DNA of 64,000 nt from Pyrus communis (GCF_963583255.1 NC_084807.1:17321072-17385071), one strand, 5' to 3'; shown: positions 48,057-60,775, counted from the first letter of the stretch. The notes: generated from the letters alone by a model not told the origin. Made by a program: numbers and translations.

Positions 48057-50043
48057 CTGGTATTTGTATCACCTTTTAAAAATTTATGTATATCAAATAT
48101 CATCATGTGTTAAAGTTGTCTTTGTATTTATGTCTTTTATACTATGATTAAGTCGGTTCTTTCTTTTTTACAATGAGATGTGATATTTTTTTTTTGTGAT
48201 TTTGCGGGTTTTAGAGCCTTGAATTATGCATCCTAAACTGATACTACATATTGAATTGTTTACATTATACTAAATATTTTGTTTTTTAATATCAGGTTTG
48301 GGTGCCCTTCTCAATGTAGCAACACGAAAAATTATCTTCAATCGCTGTTTATTGGCCTCGCTGTAAGTTTATTGATCCCAAATTCTTTAGTCTAATAAAT
48401 TGCATTTATCTTCTTTTATGTATTTATAAACATGCATGATCAAGGCTACTAAAGTTGCAAGAATTTCTAGGGCACCACTTAGTATGGGGGTGGAGTCAGT
48501 CGACTTGAATCCCAAGAGGTTTGACAAAGGTAGTTAAATTTTTTTTTTTTTTCCGTTTTGTTATTGTGTTATTCGGTTGCTCTTAATCTTGACAATGAAT
48601 TTGGTTTTATAATAATATGTGAATTCTTGAGATTTTTCAAATTGATTAGATCACGCCTTTTACTTTTGTTTCAATACGCCAAAAAACGAAAAATTTTGGA
48701 ATTAACAAGTGTAGAATTTGGCTGTGTAAATCCATAATATTTTATACTTTCACCAGGTTAACACTTTGGTAATGAATACAGTGCAATCTTTAATAAGATT
48801 TGTTATCATCCCTTCATCGTTAATATCCTTTTGCTATCTTGCAGATAGAAGCAAAGTGAAAAGTTTCGACTGCGGATTCCATGAGCATTTTGAAAGTAGT
48901 ATGCTTTTCCATATGTGCTTTTTCTCTGATCGTGTTCTAACTGATCATTGCAGTTGAAAGATTTGACGGCTAAGTTACTAACAAAGCAAAGACCGAGCCA
49001 TGGTGAGACACAAGCTTTCGGCACACCTTGCAGACTGGTGGTAAGATTTGAAAATTAATATGGTATTCCTATATTTTTGTTTCTTTTTCATTTCAGTTAT
49101 TATTCTAGCTGATTTCAGTAGAGTTTGATTACTGGTTGGAGCTATAAGCTCTTTGTCCTGTTGTACCAATTAAAATTCGGGGCTTTTTAGACATGTTCCA
49201 AGTCATGGTTTAACCAAAGATTAGAGATAGTCTCGAGATATTCTTAATTGAAGTGATGTACTTTTGAGTTTTAAGTAGATGTTCCAAGTCATTGTCTAAT
49301 TTAAGCATGCATGCTTAGCGTCATCCAATATACCTTATTCAAGGATTAAAATGTTCTGATTTGGTATAGGTAGTCTTGGTTTAGCAAATTGGCAGCAAAA
49401 TTGCACTCCTCACTATGTTGTAAGTTCGACTGACTCATTCTATAAGAATTGTTTCAATTTATGTTTACGGTTTCCATTTAGTGTAATCCCGCTGCTCAGT
49501 TTCTGTTCAGAATTGATTTCTATTCCAATTTCGCAATGTTTATATTTTTCACCATGTTGGAAGTTTTAGGGTCTATGATTTTCATTTTTAGTGATGAATG
49601 TCCATTTATAGCTATTATTTTTTTAATTTAGATCATTCAAGTACGAAGCATTGGTGATGGAAATAAATTTGTTGCAATGAATTACAACTCATAAACAAAC
49701 GTTTCCTGATGTCGTAAAATGGTTTTACCAAGTCTTTTTCCTTATAGGTAATAGATCATCTATTATATATAATATGGACTGAATTTGTTTCCTTCATAAA
49801 CAATTTCTGAAATTCTTTTTCTGTTTCTCTAATAATTTCAGTCAACGATGCTAAGCAAAATGAAAACAAGCCCATCAGATTAAGGAAGTTCAATCCTACT
49901 TATTGTTCCTTATTGTAGATAGTGTTGTAAGTACATTTTCCACATGTATGTAAATAGTATGGCATATCATATATACATTTAAAACTTTCTACATGTTTTG
50001 TACAGTTTGAAAACCCGCAGCACCGCGTGGGCACTCTTGCTAG
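46139..50043 (+). mobile_element. non-autonomous Helitron, 3.9 kb
   Basis: The 5' end is TC (ATATATACTAAAATCC...) preceded by A at 46138. The 3' end is CTAG followed by T at 50044, with a GC-rich hairpin (CCCGCAGCACCGCGTGGG, 50015-50032) just upstream. Insertion between A and T, a 5' TC, and a 3' hairpin plus CTRR are the hallmarks of Helitrons. No Rep/helicase frame is present, so it would depend on another copy. Inside are several exon-like blocks bounded by AG and GT (for example about 48298-48361, 48444-48530, 48845-48895 and 48955-49041). I do not recognise their product. Confidence 0.8.
47640..47990 (+). repeat. diverged tandem duplication inside the Helitron
   Basis: Two copies, about 215-230 bases apart, of a block containing CAATTTATATAAG and AGTGCTTTTNCTNAAATTG are preceded in each case by an AG acceptor-like context. 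The copies differ at many positions. A (TA)n tract follows at 48022-48053. Confidence 0.65.
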
Positions 50044-52841
50044 TAAAAACTATGAACTTAATACAAATATTGTGTTCTTATATTAAATAAAAATGCTGAA
50101 AAAATGAATTTAAGGAGGAAACATGTAACATTATATATTATCAATCGTGTGTGGCTTAGAAGCTTCTTTAGCTTACATACAGAAAGTTGAGCTAAAACAT
50201 TATCACCTAACTAACATTGTTGTTGATTTTTGCTATATATGTTGCTATTTGCAAGTGTTAGTGTTGTGGTGGGAAAAGATATGAGAGTTGATTGGACAAA
50301 ACCAACGAATTTAAATTTGAATGCAAATATAATTGCTTAACCCGGATTGAACATTGGACAAATACATATGACGACTGGAGAAGTTTGAACTCTAGCAACC
50401 AAAGGCGCTACAAGAATCTTATGCATACGTTATATTTTTGGAAAGTGATTTCTACGCACATTATAAACTCCTATTTATTTATGGCCAATTATAAACTGAA
50501 TAAATTAGAAAATTTTCAAACTAATCATATAATACTCAATTGTAAACCATATTTGTACTTCGGTTAGTTTCTCGAAATACCATGATTAAGTGACAATTAA
50601 TAAAACAAAGGAAATATTTCTATAAACATAGAAAACTAGCTCTCCATGGATATCACAGACAAATTAAGCCCTCCAAACCCCCTTATCCATGCATGTTCAA
50701 CCCTTTTTCAATTATTATTAAGAGGAGGGGAGGGTACGAAACTATTACAATAATTTAGGGGAGGGGGGAGTTTGTATTAACAGTAGGTGAAGGAAGAAGA
50801 AAGAGATGAGCGGGACAAGAGAGAGAATGGGGATTTCAATTGTATTGCTTATTACATGATAAGGGTCAATGAGTCATACAATATGTTGTACAGCAACCCG
50901 ACTTTACAACGAACTTGATCAATACAATCATAACAACTAGCATATGATTATTAGTTTCAAACCCGAGACGTATGGTAGTTCAAACACCTTGGGTGCACCA
51001 ATAACATATGGCCTTGATTCTATCACATTTTCATGGGGTCTAATATTTTTTTGATAATGTCATGTTTCTGCAGTACATAAGAACAATTAAATTTTACACA
51101 AGTGTCTTGTATATGTCATTTTCAGGGCAGTGTGGAGAGAAGGCCATTTAGTGGCTAATTGTTACAAGTAGTTTTTTCGAATGCTACTTTGAAGTGGCAG
51201 CAAAGATTCGAACTCTGGAGGTAAACCATTTACTGGATGATTATTGGTATTGTAATTCTTCTGCAATTCTGGTGTCATAAAAGAGGTCAAACACACATTC
51301 ATCATTTTCCCATTCCTAAGCATAATTATTATTTGGTGCTCTGGTCTAAAGTAGTCTCAAATATAGAGCAGTAGGTTGTTCGAAATACTTTGCAACCATA
51401 AGGCACATAGTTCTACTTCCTCATGATTGAGAGTTGAGATACATATAAACACTAACTCATCTTTTAAACTTCCATTTCCAATTTGTTAATTTATGTATAC
51501 GTTCATATATGTGTCCAGTTATACATGGTTTTCAAATTAGCAACTGTATACACACGACCCATCTTTTCATTAGAACCACATATATACTTCATATCAACTA
51601 AGACATGTAAAATCACAAATCCTATAAATTGACAAGATTAGGTAGTGAAAGCAACTAAGACGACAAAATTCATACAAGCTCTTCATCTAGTTGAAAGTAA
51701 ACTGTCTGCAAGTAAAACGGGACCAGGTTCCAGTATGTAACCTTCCTATTATAAATTTTTGATTTTAGGTGGAGAAAGGAAACCATCCAAATTTTCTGTT
51801 GTAAATAAGTTTTTCAACTTGATTTGAATCTTTTTATGAAACAAAGAACTTGGACCTTTTGGCTTTTGCAAAGGCATGCCACATCATGTTAAAGACATAA
51901 ATTCCTCAAACCTCTCTCTATCTCTCCCTCAAAACCTTCTCTTAAATTATTAGTTCTTTCTTTTCACTTGTTACTGCCTTTTGTAATCAACTTTTTCACT
52001 GTCATTATTTACTCTGATTGGTGATGACAGAGGCATGGCTACTGTATCTCATATAAGAGTTTACCAGAAGCCGTGAAGCGAGGGAAAAATAATTTTCCCC
52101 ATATATTTTTTATTTAGTTATTGGATTAAACAAAATAAAGGAGAACTAAGGACAAAATTAAGAGGTAGATGCGTAAAGTGAAATAAAAGGTGCATAAATC
52201 ACTTATATTAAATGAAGTCTAAGAGAAATTTGACTACATTTGAGATGTCACAGTGTACATAAATCACTTTATTTTCTTCGCTAAATTAATTTTATCTATT
52301 TTATTTAGTTTTAGTAATTATCGTAATTTAGTTTATTTGTATGCACATATTTTTGTACATTACCTACAAAATTGTTTTGTGTTGTACGAAGTTAATACTA
52401 CTTAACTTCGTACACTTTTTTCAAGAAAAACTTAGTTTCCTATTTGAGAATTAGTTGGATTTCATGTATGGATGCGAAAGCATGACTACGGTCCAATTAA
52501 TTCTTGAATTGTCCCATTTTTTGGACAGTTTGGGAATGCAAAGTTATGTGTTGTAGTTTGCGGTTCACGGATTAAGTTTCGATAGTGGAAATTTTGGTAA
52601 CATTTCTTGATGTTCTTCGAGTACACGGTGGATATTATGTATCTAAAGCGTGCACTTGAAGAACTGTAAGGAGATGCTGCCGAAAATAGCCCACGTCAAA
52701 ATTTAATCCATTGGAATCGTAAATTACGGCACATAACTGTGCATTCTTGAATGGGATAGGGCCCTTACTGGAGGAATAAGATGACAAAATAATAGTTAAA
52801 GTTGTTGTAACTCTTGTACTTTTATTGGGATTGCAGACAAA
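50044..52841. other. 2.8 kb between Helitron and TNP2, no gene recognised
   Basis: AT-rich. If CACTA-2 starts at 45279, this is part of the long leader intron of TNP2; an AG acceptor (TTGGGATTGCAG) lies at 52836, just before the ATG. A perfect 13-base inverted repeat (TGTACGAAGTTAA, 6-base loop) is at 52383-52414. No motif clusters of the CACTA-2 type and no credible ORF were found. Confidence 0.5.
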
Positions 52842-55800
52842 ATGGACAGACAGTGGATACATAATCATAATAGATGTGCTATTCAGTACTTGGATGGAAT
52901 AGATGAGTTCATTAAATTCGCCACTAGACACAACCTAGCTTCAACTCATATCCGATGTCCGTGTAGGAGGTGTAACAACTCAATGTGGGAGACATTCGAA
53001 AATGTTCGATTTCATTTAATAAGAAATGGGATGATGGAGACCTATACTACTTGGTATCATCATGGAGAACGATTAGACCAAGCTTCGTCTTCATACGTGA
53101 CACGAGTGGAGACTGTTGAATCTAATGTGGATCCTAGTGAACAAGTTATGAATATTCTAAATGACGTTTATCCATACGCCTCGAGCAACACCAATCAGGA
53201 AGGGGGAGATGACGGTCGTCCAACCATGGACAATGAGGCATTCAAAAACTATGAAAAACTATTGAAAAATGCGAAGCAAGAATTATATCCGGGTTGCGAT
53301 AACTTTTCGGTGCTCACAGCAATTGTGGAGTTGATGCATGGTAAGATCAAGTTTCATTTGTCAAACAAGTGCTTTGATTACTTTTTGGGAGTTATCAAGA
53401 GGATGCTCCCAAAGGAGAATTGTTTACCTGAAGATCATAAAAGTGCCCAAAAAGTGTTGAAGGGTTTCGGATTGGGATATGAAAAAATTCACGCATGTGT
53501 AAATAATTGTATATTGTTCTATAAAGAGAACAAACAGTTGGATAAATGCCCTGTCTGCAGTGAGCCGAGGTTTAAAATGACATCACAGAATAGAAAGACC
53601 AAGATTCCACAAAAAGTAATGCGTTATCTTCCATTGAAGCCTAGGTTGCAGCGATTGTACATGTCGATACATACTGCAACCAACATGAGATGGCATAAAG
53701 AAGGACGGGTAAATGACGATGTTATGAGGCATCCTGCAGATGGAGAGGCATGGAAAGAATTTGATCGGATGTACCCTGATTTTGCAGCTGACCCGCGCAA
53801 CGTCAGATTGGGACTTGCCACCGACGGATTTAATCCGTTCGGGGTTTTAAACCAAATCCACAGCACTTGGCCGGTCGTTGTTTTTCCTTATAATCTGCCG
53901 CCTTGGAAGTGCATGAAAAAAGAATACATGATGTTGACTCTATTAATTACCGAAGATCCAGGAAAGTCCATTGATGTTTATTTGCGGCCATTGGTTGATG
54001 AGTTAAAAGATTTATGGGAAAACGGTGTTCGTACGTACGATAAGTATACTGGGCAGATGTTCACCATGCGAGCGGCAGTGATGTGGACAGTAAACGATTT
54101 TCCCGCGTATGCAATGGTTTCTGGGTGGATGACTAAGGGTTATTTGGCATGTCCAATATGCAAGGAGAACGTAACATCGTCTTGGCATGCGAGAAAAGTT
54201 TGTTATCTTGGTCATCGTAGATGGCTTCCTTGGGATAATGAGTGGCGTCATAATGATAAAGCCTTCCATGGCACAAAAGAGACTCGGCCAAGGCCAAGAG
54301 AGTGGTCCGGAGATGAGATTTTGGATCAGTTAAATCGATTGGAATTCGGTCATTTCGGCAAAGGGGTCAGTAAGCCCAGACCAACTACACATCTGAACTG
54401 GACGCACAAAAGTATGTTATTTGAGCTCCCGTACTGGTCAAAGTTAAAATTGAGACACAACCTCGATGTTATGCATATTGAGAAAAATGTGTTTGATACT
54501 TTGGTCGGGACAATTCTAGACATTGAAGGAAAAACGAAGGACACGATCGAAGCCCGCCTCGATTTGGAACGAATGGGCATTAGATCACCCTTGTGGATGA
54601 AGAAAGTCGGTGGTACATTGAAAAAAAGGCATCCATTTTTTACAGTTAAGCCGAATGGGAAGAAAGAGTTTTTCAACTTTATTTCTTCTGTAAAGTTTCT
54701 AGATGGGTATGCTTCCAATATCTCGCATTGCGTGAACGTGAGGGGATGTAAATTTTCAAACATGAAGAGTCATGACTGTCATGTGATACTCCAACGCCTT
54801 CTTCCGGTTGGTATTCGACACTTATTGCCTCTTGATGTGGTGAAACCAATCGTATTGTTGTCGAGATTTTTTTCGCGGTTGACTGCAAGGTGTTTGCGGA
54901 AATCGGATGTTAAACAATTGCAGGACGACATTGTGAACGTCTTATGCAAGTTCGAACAGATATTTCCCCCAGCTTTCTTTACAAGTATGATTCACATGAT
55001 GATTCACTTGCCAGATGAGGCATTGCTTGCAGGACCAGTGAACTGTCGATGGATGTATCCAATAGAAAGGTACTTACTTAAGTGTCTATATATATAACAG
55101 ATTCATGATCAACGAACGCTTTGAATAATTTGTTGCATACCCTTTATTTGTGCAGATATCTTGGTGAGTTGAAAAAGTGTGTTCGAAACAGGGCAAAGCC
55201 CGAAGGATCACTGGTGGAGGCATGGGTTGCATATGAGTCACTTACTTTTTGTGCAATGTATCTTGAAGATGTTGAGACAACTTTCAATCGTCCTCAATGC
55301 AATAATGACGGTGGTGTCAGAAAAGAGAAACTGTCTGTTTTTGCCCAAATTGCGCGACCATTTGGCGATCCTGTAAATGGCGAATCGTTTACCAAAAATG
55401 ACATGGAGGTAGCGCATTGGTTCATACTCAACAATTGTGACGAGGCTTTGCCATACCTTGAAGAGCATGAACAATTGATGAAGCGGGAACATCCTTCACA
55501 TTTATATGCCAAGAAGCACCGTGACTTATTTCCTTCGTGGTTTCACGCACAAGTAAGTTGTATGTGGTTTGAATTGAGCATATTTTCCAACTTGTTCATG
55601 CCTTTCTTTAAATTTAGTTACACTAATATGTTAACTTTTTGTATATGTCATATTAGATGAACAAATTGAAGGAATTGAATTCACCCTCATACGATGAAGA
55701 ATTATATAACTTGGCGAGAGGACCGCTTCACGTTGAATTGTTCTCGGGTTGTCATGTAAACGGGATCAAGTTCTTGGGAGCAACACGTGATGACAAGTCG

Positions 55801-56409
55801 TCTACTCAAAATAGTGGTGTTCATGTCCCGCGTGCGGGCGACAGTGAAGACATTGATTTTTATGGCAAACTAACTAGTGTAGTACAATTGCTTTACAAAG
55901 ACAGGTGTCAAGTGATACTGTTTAAGTGCCTTTGGTTTGATACAAACCCACATAACCGAACGAGTGTTAAGCGAGATCAGGGTTTACTATCAGTAAACAC
56001 TACGACACATTGGTACGATGAAGACCCATACATTTTGGCAACTATGGCGAAACAAATATTCTATCTAGATGACCCTAAAGCCGGCAATGGCTGGAAAGTT
56101 GTTCAGAAGATTGAGCGAAGAGGGCTATATGATATTCCGGAACTAGATTATGATGACAACGACGACATCGCTGACCAACAGTTATCATCTTCGATAGAAA
56201 TTGGTGAAGAAACACTCCGAGATACTAATATTGTCCAAGAACCGTTTGACATACCTGGAGTACCCGAATTCGAAATATCAATTGACCTTGGTGATTTGCC
56301 TCAATACAATGCACCAGAAGAGGCAAATGAAGATGAGGATGAATGGGAATCCGAAAATGATAGTAGTGAGGATAGCGAGAGTTATTATTGTAGTTTGAAT
56401 GAAGATTAA
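52842..56409 (+). CDS. CACTA-2 TNP2-like transposase, intact (1125 aa)
   Basis: Three exons: 52842-55069, 55156-55552 and 55657-56409, with GT/AG ends and matching phase and no internal stop. ATG 52842 follows an AG acceptor by 5 bases and gives the family start MDRQWI. Domains in order are the transposase-associated N-terminus (residues ~1-75, with CPCRRCNN), the TNP2 transposase core (~280-500, with LATDGFNPFG, FPAYAMVSGW and CPICKE), RHNLDVMHIEKNVFDTLVG, a DUF4218 region (MKSHDCHVILQRLLPVGIR to CRWMYPIER) and a C-terminal DUF4216 region (SGVHVPRAGDSEDIDFYGKL), ending in an acidic tail. The protein would recognise and cut CACTA termini in the nucleus. It is the same family as the broken copy in CACTA-1 but clearly diverged from it. 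Whether the whole element is mobile is unknown because its right end is outside the window. Confidence 0.95.
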
Positions 56410-56677
56410 TATAAACTTGTAAAGGCAAAAGCAGGTGGCTGGAGGTTTAACACCGCTTCTCATCTACCCACATTAATATTCCCAACAAATCGTCTGATCG
56501 TCTCCATTCTATAAAGATAAAGATATCATGTAAGTTTTATGTTTTATGTTAGTCTCATGGAAGGTTGTGATGTCTTTTCATTTGAGTTGTCTTTATTATA
56601 TCTTTAATTACCTACTACCAAAGGTCTATTTACCTCTATGTCCGAATTATTGAAATTTATGGATGACCTCTTTGCAG

Positions 56678-57404
56678 GTTGTGGCCCAAACCATCCGATC
56701 ATGCTTTGAAGGTATGTGTTTTCTGTTATCACTGTTAAGTGTTAACATAATTTGTTATTTTCTTTTTTTTTTTGTCCGACTACCAACATTTGTGCTGAGA
56801 TCCTGTGAGTTTTATGTGCATTCATCTTTGACTCAGCCTCAAATGATGGTCTCAGATCTGGATGATGTATTTGTTCCATTGCCTGATGATCTTCTTGTTA
56901 ATCTATCTGAATCAAGAAGTGTTGTGGAGTCTATGTTTCAAGACAACGTGAATGTGGAGTCTGCTTTTGGTCCAGCTCTTAAAACCTCGCTTATGCTTAT
57001 GGAGTGTGAGCTTCTTCACAAATAACAATTTTAATTTTACCTTTGGATAAAATTTATCACCAATTATAAAAGAAGTGTGTTAAGTTATGTATTCCTTTAG
57101 TAATTGACCATTAAGTACTTCATTATGCAGTTCCAAAAGTCTGGTTGTTCATTCACTTTGCATTATCTTATGTCCACGCGTGTGCTTTTGTAGAGTAACC
57201 TTGGGGAAAAATTGTTAATTTTTCAAAATACACTGCCATCTCATGGTGTTGGTCGCTTAAAGTTGCGTGGAGATGATCTTCGTGTCTATGGCTCTGATAC
57301 AGAGGATCCTTTCTACAAGCAGATGGTTGCGGAATTTACCAAGTTCCAAATAGGGGTGGATGTGTATGCCTTCAGTGACAAGTACACGGATATAACTTCA
57401 TTAG
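56678..57404 (+). pseudogene. SEC24 fragment: captured SEC24 (COPII coat) gene fragment
   Basis: Three exon remnants with intron-like spacers are collinear with the trunk region of plant Sec24: 56678-56711 (VVAQTIRSCFE), about 56810-57000 (SSLTQPQMM, DLDDVFVPLPDDLLVNLSES, MFQDNVNVESAFGPALK) and 57194-57404 (KLLIFQNTLPS, GVGRLKLRGDDLRVYG, DPFYKQM, VYAFSDKYTDI). Sec24 selects cargo for ER export vesicles. Relative to the recalled family, short stretches are missing between SESR and MFQDN and before DPFYKQ, and everything after the donor at 57404 is lost. It cannot make a Sec24 protein. Retained introns indicate capture at the DNA level. It lies ~270 bases after the TNP2 stop and on the same strand. 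Confidence 0.85.
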
Positions 57405-58392
57405 GTACATGTTTATAGTTTAATCATATTCTGTTTCACTTTCATAGAACCAAAGATCAAGATGATGTTTCTAGTTTAAATTATGGGAAGAAAATTTAAA
57501 TTTTGTGCACTGGAGAAGCACGCTACTTTAATTAATTTGGCTAAACCTAATTCTAAATAACAGTGTCAACTTAAAACTCGAGTTCGTGTCTCATTTATCT
57601 CTCATAAACACAGATAGAATCCCACTTACCCAATAAAGAGAAGTACGAAGCTGGTTTGGGGGATAATTGTTTCTACTGACCTATATATGCTACTAAATAA
57701 AATGTTAATTGACATATGTTTGAAATAAGAATTTATTCATTGGCCTAAACCAAATTTTCTAAAGTTATATTATGAAAAAATATTGAAAAGAAACTCAACC
57801 CTTTGTTCTTGAGGGGATTAGTGATTAGTGTTTAGGCTTAAGTATGTAATATGTATGTGACTACCTGCCCGTGCATTCCTAGTTGAATTCATTAACGCAG
57901 TATTTTGGGGTCGTTTGTTGCATTCGATCGTGACATGCACGTACTAGACATTCCTTTAATGGTTGACTTATCTTAATCCTCTAAACGAAAATGAAACAGA
58001 AAATGAAATGGGTTAGTTTCCTGTACTGAACATTTTTTAAGAAAGAATCTGAATTTACATATTTGAAACTTTTACTATCTTGTTTGTAGTTCTTGTTTAT
58101 CAGGGTGTAATGGTTGTTTGAAATGTGTTCAAAAAACTTTTATTGTCTTGTTTGAATTTACATATGTTCGTCAAGTGATTTATGGTGATGATCGATTGCT
58201 TGTTATGTAGTGTGAAGATACTGATGAACTTAAAATGCTACTTCTTAACCTTCCAGTTATGTGTTTACATCACATACTTGATATGTTATTCTCATATGAT
58301 GTTTTGTAAGTTGGATTGAATTTTATGTCTCTAAAGTTGTTTATGATGAGTGTTTAATTTTCTTTTTTCGTCTCTTTTAAATTTTGGTTCAG

Positions 58393-59227
58393 GTTTCTTA
58401 TATCTCCCAAAATTGGCCAGTTCAACATGTAGTTGCTAGCAAGCATGGAATGTACTTGGAAGTTGCTGGTCTCCATGGGTTAATCATATATGATATACAA
58501 TGGAAGAAGTGGCGAGTGCTTGGAGACATTACTCAGGAACAAAAGATTCAGTGCAAGGGTTTGTTATGGATGGGGAAGATTGTTGTTATCCCTCTGATAG
58601 TTTTTGTCTTCATCAATGTCATACTTTGATTTGGTGGTTAAATGCCTAGGCACCTACACTTTTATGCCATTCATACTTTTAGTCCAGTTTATGTCTAGAA
58701 TAAGTCTGCATTCTATCCTTTCTGTTGGTACAGTTGAATTTTTTAGTTGTTTTATTATGTACTGTTGGATATTTATAATGGTCTAATGTAAAATTGCAGT
58801 TACGAATTGCTTTTCTATCCAAGATATCATCTTGATCAAAGCTCGCTACTTTGTCGAAAACCATTGCTGGCTAAACCAACGGTCATGGATGTCTATCAAG
58901 AATATATACTTGCCACATATCGCCCATTTGATGTACACAGTCAAGTTATTTGGTGAATTCACTACTCCAAATTTACAGGTAATGGAATGTTTGCTAGCTT
59001 GTTTTGTAATGATTCTAATTTTATAGAATATGGTACTATTTACAGATAGTTGAGCACTTGTGATTTCATTTGCACGCTAAATGAGAATAATTTAGTGAAA
59101 ATTATTCTCCATACGTTTTAAGTGATAAAATGACAAACAACTTTCTACAGTACGAGAACTCTCAATTATGATTGCAAATAGCCATCCTGCAGCAATGCGT
59201 TTTGTACTTGATTAGCTTCCGAGGGCA
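58393..59227 (+). pseudogene. RIC1 fragment: captured RIC1 (RAB6A-GEF complex partner 1) gene fragment
   Basis: Three exon remnants are collinear with the N-terminal WD-repeat part of plant RIC1: 58393 to about 58593 (NWPVQHVVAS, MYLEVAGLHGLIIYDI, WRVLGDITQEQKIQCKGLL), 58800-58978 (YELLFYPRYHLDQSSLLCRK, VMDVYQEYIL, TYRPFDVH) and 59151 to about 59227 (VRELSIMIA, SHPAAMRF). RIC1 with RGP1 activates a Rab6-type GTPase at the Golgi in other eukaryotes. Exon 2 has a small deletion that shifts the frame after RPFDVH, and exon 3 has a TAG where a coding residue is expected before LPR. It is therefore a decayed fragment. Introns are retained, so the source was genomic DNA. Same strand as TNP2 and the SEC24 fragment. 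Confidence 0.87.
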
Positions 59228-59475
59228 TTTTAAACAATCACATTTCTTATTTATCAGGGTGTAATAATTTACATATTTTTTAATTATATGAGTCGAGCTT
59301 GAGCGAGCTTAAAATGTACAAGCTTGGTAGATAACTTGAGTCGTTTTGAGTATACAATAAATAGCTCAAGTTAACTTGGTAGATAACTTGAGCTATTTTG
59401 CGTGACGCACGTGTGCCTAAGTCGTGCAAGTTTTTTTTTTTTTTTTTTCTTTCATTACATTTTTCTTTTTTAAGT

Positions 59476-59872
59476 AAGATGTGTTAGACTCGACTCTTGT
59501 AGATGACCAATTGGAACTTTTTCATGTCATCGAAATGTTACTCTTTCAAGTAACATCTTCTCAAATCTTAGCCTCTCCTCTATTTCCTCGCCCAAGAGGT
59601 TCTTATTCCATGCCTTTGTTTGACCGGCCTTCACAAACCTCCTGACATTCCACTCCAAGCACCAAACAGTATTGCTGTAATAACGAAAACTTGAATCAGA
59701 CACACTACTAATTAAGGCAATCTTCAACTATGGAGGGCTACATAGGCCTCAAAAATATAATTTTTTAAGGAATAATAACAAACTAATTTTTTAAATTTTC
59801 AAACACAAAATATATTCAACTTAAGGTATATAACACAAAACCTTCAAAAACAAAATAAATACACTCAAAAGG

Positions 59873-59903
<31 letters not shown>

Positions 59904-60450
59904 TGCGCGACGCATGTACCTACGTCGCGCAAGTTTTTTTTTTTTCCTTTTTCTTTTTTTCCTTTTGAGTACAAAATAAATACTTTATTTTGTTTTTGAA
60001 GATTTTGTGTTATATACTTTATGTTGAATATGTTCTGGTATATGAAATCTACTTTCAAAGATTGGTAAATTATAAGATGTGTTAGGCTCGACTCTTGCAG
60101 ATGATCAATTGGAACTTTTTCACGTCATCGAAATGTTACTCTTTCAAGTAGCATCATCTCAAATCTCTTAGCCTCTCCTCTATTTCCTCCTTCAAGAGGT
60201 TCTTTTTCCATGCCTTTGTTTGACTAGCCTTCACAAACCTCCTGACATTCCACTCCAAGCACCAAACAGTATTACTAATAATGAAAACTTGAATCAGATA
60301 CACTACTAATTAAGGCAATCTCCAACTATGGAGGGCTACATAGGCCTCAAAAATATAATTTTTTAAGGAATAATAACAAACTAATTTTTTAAATTTTCAA
60401 ACACAAAATATATTCAACATAAAGTATATAACACAAAATCTTCAAACACA
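59476..60450 (+). repeat. pair of ~375-bp direct repeats flanking a foldback
   Basis: 59476-59852 and 60074-60450 are about 95% alike by eye. Both hold GTGTTAG(A/G)CTCGACTCTTG, CTCCTGACATTCCACTCCAA and GGAGGGCTACATAGGCCTCA. The spacer holds the inverted repeat described separately. No coding function was recognised. Confidence 0.9.
59811..60033. repeat. 223-bp foldback with GCGCGACG core
   Basis: The two halves (about 59811-59912 and 59923-60033) are inverted copies. The core at 59901-59934 is a perfect 12-base stem ACTTGCGCGACG with a 10-base loop, and it is flanked by an A-run and a T-run. The core is the same motif as in the CACTA-2 terminal zone. A half-diverged related motif (GCGTGACGCACGTGTGCC) lies at 59400-59430. 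Confidence 0.88.
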
Positions 60451-60775
60451 AAATCTTTAAATTTTCCGTCTTCAATCTTATTGGCTAAATCTTACTCTCT
60501 CTATATTTTTATTACGTACTTTTTAGTATGCCCAAGTACCTTTTCACCATGTCAATAACTAACAAGCTCAAAAAGAAATGCCTAACTGCTTGGGGGTGGC
60601 ACTTTTTAGGCCTTCTAGAGGCCTGATTCGAGCCCCAAATACACCCATTTGTAAATGCTCTTTGGCTGGAGATTATTTTGTTCAATTTCAAGGTTAATAT
60701 TGACCAAATTCCCTTTGATTGGAGATGGTCTAATTAACATCCCAAACACACAATATCACTACAAGTATAGCATAG

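Noticed and set aside
59873..59901. A-run as a LINE or SINE poly(A) tail
   Set aside because: It is one arm of the foldback and is mirrored by the T-run after the core, so it does not need a retroposon explanation.
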